Origin: Chitinophagaceae bacterium | Lineage (GTDB): Bacteria; Bacteroidota; Bacteroidia; Chitinophagales; Chitinophagaceae | Reading direction: 5' to 3' | Assembly: GCA_025924755.1 (NCBI GenBank) | Contig: JAICHT010000104.1 | Location: 1 to 10,811 of the forward strand | DNA length: 10,811 nt | Notes under the pieces: generated by a model | The model's database searches: none | What the model was told of the DNA's origin: nothing | What the model saw: the letters and a program-made list of their open reading frames with translations, nothing else | Translations under genes and position numbers: made by a program | Part shown: positions 8,102 through 10,811 of the stretch, in pieces | Layout: the number at the start of each line of letters is the position of its first letter | How positions within the stretch are numbered: position 1 is the stretch's first letter

Positions 8102-8851
8102 TTATTTTTTTAGTTCCTTACGTAGTTTATTAATTATAGATTCAAGGATCAACAAATCATCTACATCTTTAATGCTGAGTTTCACCTCCATCTCCGGGCC
8201 ACTGATATTCCATTTATAATCTAAAGTACTTGATATCCCATTTGTGGTACTTAAGCTTTTGTCAGATGGTTTATCCAGAATAAAGGTATTTATATTCTTA
8301 TTCAAAGGTTTTTCTGTTAATTCAAATTCATTTTTATCTAATTCAATATTAGCATTAAATCCAGAATTAGATAGAATTAGATTATTAGTGCTTGTTAATA
8401 CTCCATTGCTTAGTAAGCCCAGCTTTTTTGCACCTTGCATAAAATTTTTTGCAATAATGGTGGCTTTGGTTTCTTCAACCTCCAGCTTCATTACCAGAAT
8501 TTGATTAAGGTTATTAACTGTTAATTCCTTCCCTTCAAACTCCTCATATATTTTGCTGTATAGCACCGGATTTAAAAAGGAAGACAACATAAAAGCCGCA
8601 CGGTTAGCATCATTATTCGAGAACTTTATCTTTTTGTACAAGTCTGATATGGCTAATATTTCTCCTTTACGAATGATTAGATCATGCTTTATTGAAGAGC
8701 TAATGAGCATTCCAAAGCCCCCACTCACCTTTTTTTTGAGCTTCTCTGCACAGCTTTTTATAGTGCAGCTTCCCCCTAAATCATTAACTGCATTTGCAAG
8801 AGCCATTACTTTGTCAAAGGATTCAACCGGGTATTCCGTTATTTTTGGCAT
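8102..8851 (-). CDS. Unknown protein with probable winged-helix-like segments
   Basis: I do not recognise this 249-aa protein with confidence. It has no signal peptide or membrane segment and is lysine-, asparagine- and isoleucine-rich. Residues about 8-75 read like a winged-helix domain: helices around FDKVMALANAVNDLGG and IKSCAEKLKKK, then a Gly-rich turn and a short strand pair (DLIIRKGEILAISDLYKKI). A second alpha-helical unit (about 82-148, AAFMLSSFLNPVLYSKIYEEF and ATIIAKNFMQGAKKLGLL) is followed by a polar linker. The last 35 residues form a beta strand plus helix (EMEVKLSIKDVDDLLILESIINKLRKEL). This order resembles DUF5343-like proteins, which also pair two helical units with a short C-terminal strand-helix; that is inference only. 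The start has AAGG about nine bases upstream. It is transcribed towards hppA and away from the BlaI cassette, and its base composition is more AT-rich than its neighbours, suggesting later acquisition. Confidence 0.72.
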   Translation of the reverse strand: MPKITEYPVESFDKVMALANAVNDLGGSCTIKSCAEKLKKKVSGGFGMLISSSIKHDLIIRKGEILAISDLYKKIKFSNNDANRAAFMLSSFLNPVLYSKIYEEFEGKELTVNNLNQILVMKLEVEETKATIIAKNFMQGAKKLGLLSNGVLTSTNNLILSNSGFNANIELDKNEFELTEKPLNKNINTFILDKPSDKSLSTTNGISSTLDYKWNISGPEMEVKLSIKDVDDLLILESIINKLRKELKK

Positions 8852-8853
8852 AG

Positions 8854-9019
8854 CTACCTTAATTCAGATTTAAATTCTAATTTAATTCCTAATTCAACAT
8901 TGAATTCATTATCACGAAAATAATGATATAAAAATAATCTATAATTTTCAGTTAATTCAATTTAGCTTGGAATATACAATAATAGAAATTTTATTCAGGA
9001 ATAAGGCCCCTCTTACCAT
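8854..9019 (-). pseudogene. Possible frameshifted small ORF (about 54 codons) upstream of the unknown gene
   Basis: On the minus strand an ATG at 9019 opens 20 codons ending in YSKLN and a TGA at 8957-8959. An overlapping frame, shifted by one base, then stays open for 35 codons (including NYRLFLYHYFRDNEF and ELGIKLEFKSEL) to a TAG at 8854-8856, two bases before the ATG of the 249-aa gene. Removing one A from the AAA run near 8961-8966 would join the frames into one small protein. The joined product looks protein-like, but AT-rich DNA with repeated GAATT could produce it by chance, and there is no other support. Confidence 0.2.
8861..8907. repeat. Five AATTC (GAATT) repeats just upstream of the unknown gene
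   Basis: AATTC occurs at 8861, 8873, 8884, 8891 and 8903, four of the steps being 12, 11, 7 and 12 bases. On the minus strand this places five GAATT copies within the 57 bases before the start codon at 8851. The near-helical spacing of several copies could suit a repeated protein-binding site, but the region is AT-rich and short motifs recur easily. Confidence 0.4.
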
Positions 9020-9180
9020 TATTATATCCACGGATTTAGAAATCAAATATTAATTCGTTTAGGGAGAAAATGTATAGTAGTTCTGAGGTCGTCTTTTTTA
9101 GCACTTTTATTTGCAAAAAGTTATAGGAGTTGCCCATAAATATTTTGAAATTGTTAAAAAGTAACTCTTAATGTAAAATT

Positions 9181-9211
9181 TTTGTACATTACGAAATACA
9201 TCGTATATTCG
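9181..9211 (+). promoter_or_regulatory. Promoter of the blaI-M56 operon
   Basis: TTTG at 9181-9184 and TATATTCG at 9204-9211 are separated by 19 bases, matching the Bacteroidota layout TTTG-N19-TAnnTTTG with one mismatch in the -7 element. The expected transcription start is near 9216, leaving a very short leader before the ATG at 9224 or 9230. Confidence 0.6.
9190..9205. promoter_or_regulatory. Dyad operator, probable BlaI binding site
   Basis: TACGA at 9190-9194 and TCGTA at 9201-9205 are inverted copies separated by six bases. The dyad fills the spacer and touches the -7 element of the blaI promoter, where a bound dimer would block RNA polymerase. BlaI/MecI repressors commonly repress their own operon from such sites, so autoregulation is inferred. 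A short palindrome TGTACA (9183-9188) lies next to it and could extend the site. Confidence 0.5.
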
Positions 9212-9223
9212 ATTTGAAATTGT

Positions 9224-9619
9224 ATGATTATGGCATCTACAAAATACATAAAACCTACAGAAAGCGAATTAGAGATATTGCAATTTCTATGGATGAAAGG
9301 AATGGCTACTGTTCGGGAAGTGCACGAAAGCCTGGCTCAATCAAAAGACGTAGGTTATACTACTACCCTTAAACTCATGCAGATTATGCATGAAAAAGGG
9401 TTGGTACGCAGGGATGAATCAATGCGAACCCATGTTTACCAGCCTGCCGTTAATAAGGAAAAAACTCAAAGGCATTTATTGGGTAAGATGATCGAAAACC
9501 TGTTTGGCGGCTCTTCTACCCAATTAGTATTACAGGCTTTGGGGAATAATGATGGCAAAACAACCAAAGAAGAATTAGACCAGATTCAGGAATTACTGAA
9601 CAATCTTAAAAACCAGTAA
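9224..9619 (+). CDS. blaI: BlaI/MecI/CopY-family transcriptional repressor
   Basis: A 131-aa winged-helix repressor. The N-terminal DNA-binding domain spans about residues 11-77: PTESELEILQFLWMKGMATV, REVHESLAQ, then the recognition helix region GYTTTLKLMQIMHEKGLV (44-61) and the wing VRRDESMRTHVYQPAV. The C-terminal part (about 80-131) is helical and should dimerise. In the classical system the partner membrane peptidase triggers cleavage or release of the repressor after sensing a signal. Two in-frame ATGs are six bases apart (9224 and 9230); the second, giving MASTKYIKP, is equally plausible and leaves a slightly longer leader. The stop is one base before the ATG of the M56 gene, so the two are translationally coupled. 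The target signal need not be a beta-lactam. Confidence 0.93.
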   Translation: MIMASTKYIKPTESELEILQFLWMKGMATVREVHESLAQSKDVGYTTTLKLMQIMHEKGLVRRDESMRTHVYQPAVNKEKTQRHLLGKMIENLFGGSSTQLVLQALGNNDGKTTKEELDQIQELLNNLKNQ

Positions 9620-9620
9620 T

Positions 9621-10811
9621 ATGGCTTTATTTAGCCAATCGGCCTTTTTACAAGCTCTGGGTTGGGCTACTGTAAGTAGCTTATGGCAAATGGCGCTTCT
9701 ATGGAGTGTGTACTTTTTAATAGCTCATTTTTTTAAGATATCGGCTCAGCGAAAGTACAGCATGGCGCTATCGGCCGTTTTCCTCGGTTTCGGATGGTTT
9801 GTATTTTCGTTTGTTAACCATTTGCTACATAAGCCGCTTGATATTCATGTTGCACCTGCTCTCTTCTTTTCTTTTGACTATTTAAATAACCTGTTTACTG
9901 CAGCCTCGGTCACTTACCTCTTATTATTAATAATCCCGACCTATCGCCTGTGGAAAAGCTGGAATTATATACGCATTTTAAAAAGGCAGCCTTTAATAAA
10001 GGCAGATCTAACATCCAGGCTTTTTGTAAAAAAGGTATCTACTTATCTGGGCATCAATAAGCCTATCAGCGTATATGTGTCGCAATTGGTAAACTCTCCG
10101 GTTACTATTGGGTATATCAAGCCTATTATATTATTGCCTTTTGCCGCGTTTAATAACTTATCTACTCAGCAGGTAGAGGCAGTTTTGCTGCATGAACTTT
10201 CACATATAAAAAGATATGATTACCTGGTAAATTTTTTAGTGACGGTTATTCATACTCTTCTTTATTTTAATCCGTTCATGAAGTTTTTCGTTGATATCAT
10301 AGAAGCTGAGCGGGAAAATTGTTGTGATGAAATGGTGCTTCATTTTCAATATGATAAACTTAGCTATGCTTCTGCCTTACTGATCCTGGAAAAAAATTCA
10401 TTGCAAACCCTAACGCTTGCAGCGGCTGGTAAAAAGCATTTATTGCATCGTATTGAGAAAATAATAGGTATAGATACAAAGCCTTCTCTCTTTCACACCA
10501 AACTGGCAGGTGTTTTAGCAGCCTTACTTTTTGGTATGATGATCAATGCAATGTTGATTGGCAAAAATCCGGTGCCAAATCCGGATCTATCCTTTGTTTC
10601 ATTTGCCAACCCTTTTTATTTCTTTAATTCTGAATCAGAGATTACCCACCAACAGCAAGGAACAAAACACAAGACTCATGTAATGTTTCCTGCAGTTATC
10701 ATACATAAATCTACAGCTGAAACCAGGGCCCTTACAATAACTACCCCTGAGAAATACAAACAAGTTGCTATTGCAAAATCTCCAGTCCCGATAGACGAGC
10801 CTAAACTGGTA
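9621..10811 (+). CDS. M56-family (BlaR1-type) membrane metallopeptidase, C-terminus outside the window
   Basis: The frame is open from ATG 9621 through the last base (397 codons), so the protein is truncated only by the window edge. By family it is an integral-membrane zinc peptidase that senses a signal and inactivates the BlaI repressor encoded just upstream (one-base gap). Hydrophobic segments lie near residues 15-37, 47-67, 92-108, 200-218 and 295-313. The zinc motif HELSH is at 191-195, and the downstream EAERENCCDE (228-237) contains the glutamate and CD typical of the family. SPVTIGYIKPIILLP (159-173) is also characteristic. After the last helix, residues 318-397 are polar and show no SxxK motif or other penicillin-binding sensor feature, unlike staphylococcal BlaR1; many Bacteroidota members carry different C-terminal domains. 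Regulated with blaI from the shared promoter. Confidence 0.92.
   Translation, partial: MALFSQSAFLQALGWATVSSLWQMALLWSVYFLIAHFFKISAQRKYSMALSAVFLGFGWFVFSFVNHLLHKPLDIHVAPALFFSFDYLNNLFTAASVTYLLLLIIPTYRLWKSWNYIRILKRQPLIKADLTSRLFVKKVSTYLGINKPISVYVSQLVNSPVTIGYIKPIILLPFAAFNNLSTQQVEAVLLHELSHIKRYDYLVNFLVTVIHTLLYFNPFMKFFVDIIEAERENCCDEMVLHFQYDKLSYASALLILEKNSLQTLTLAAAGKKHLLHRIEKIIGIDTKPSLFHTKLAGVLAALLFGMMINAMLIGKNPVPNPDLSFVSFANPFYFFNSESEITHQQQGTKHKTHVMFPAVIIHKSTAETRALTITTPEKYKQVAIAKSPVPIDEPKLV

Larger units (their letters stand above)
8852..9223. other. AT-rich intergenic region between divergent genes, no confident gene
   Basis: These 372 bases separate the minus-strand unknown gene from the plus-strand blaI gene. 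The left part (8861-8907) carries a series of AATTC repeats and a possible broken small ORF on the minus strand. The middle (about 8965-9120) shows nothing I can support. The right end (9181-9211) contains the blaI promoter and operator. No tRNA, strong hairpin or insertion-sequence end is visible. Confidence 0.7.

Noticed and set aside
8553..8873. 106-codon plus-strand ORF opposite the unknown 249-aa gene
   Set aside because: Overlaps the longer minus-strand frame, which has a better start context and a more protein-like translation; treated as a shadow.
9070..9126. 18-codon plus-strand ORF starting at ATG 9070 with AGGGAG just upstream
   Set aside because: Shine-Dalgarno-like bases are rarely decisive in Bacteroidota, the peptide shows no recognisable pattern, and such short ORFs are expected by chance.

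Overview
The window looks like a chromosomal segment of a Bacteroidota bacterium, probably a Chitinophagaceae-like member. This is inferred from the overall protein character, weak or absent Shine-Dalgarno sequences, and promoter elements of the Bacteroidota type (TAnnTTTG at -7, TTTG at -33). I ran no database search, so the genus is open. Most of the window is ordinary core metabolism. The AT-rich stretch around 8.1-9.2 kb looks different from its surroundings.

Layout. Positions 1-96 are the last 31 codons of a plus-strand gene entering from the left. Positions 203-2804 hold two minus-strand genes, probably co-transcribed: an E. coli-type phosphoglycerate dehydrogenase with an ACT domain (serA, first) and a type II NADH dehydrogenase (ndh, second). 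Diverging from serA, positions 2924-5628 hold a plus-strand pair: a lipoprotein of the serine beta-lactamase-like/esterase family (TTG start) and the bifunctional NAD(P)HX repair enzyme (nnr). A separate plus-strand gene at 5774-7975 encodes a membrane-bound ion-pumping pyrophosphatase (hppA) with its own good -7 element. It ends at a 16-bp perfect hairpin that can terminate transcription from both sides.

Converging on that terminator is a 249-aa minus-strand protein of unknown function (8102-8851), AT-rich and rich in Lys/Asn/Ile. Upstream of it are 372 bases without a confident gene, containing an array of GAATT repeats and a possible broken small ORF. Diverging to the right is a two-gene regulatory cassette: a BlaI/MecI-type repressor (9224-9619), with a promoter and overlapping dyad operator that can be read directly, and one base later an M56 (BlaR1-type) membrane metallopeptidase that runs off the right edge.

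How the genes work together. Several products concern redox cofactors and membrane energetics: SerA makes NADH, Ndh oxidises it to quinol, Nnr repairs damaged NAD(P)H, and HppA recovers pyrophosphate energy as an ion gradient. I see no evidence of a shared regulon. The BlaI/M56 pair is a sensor-repressor module whose target is not obvious here.

Most notable points: the pyrophosphatase lacks the gate glutamate at both usual positions in the sixth helix and has a glutamate in the preceding helix instead; the unknown AT-rich gene and its upstream region; and the operator embedded in the blaI promoter. I found no CRISPR array, insertion sequence, tRNA or rRNA, and no convincing undescribed multi-gene system.
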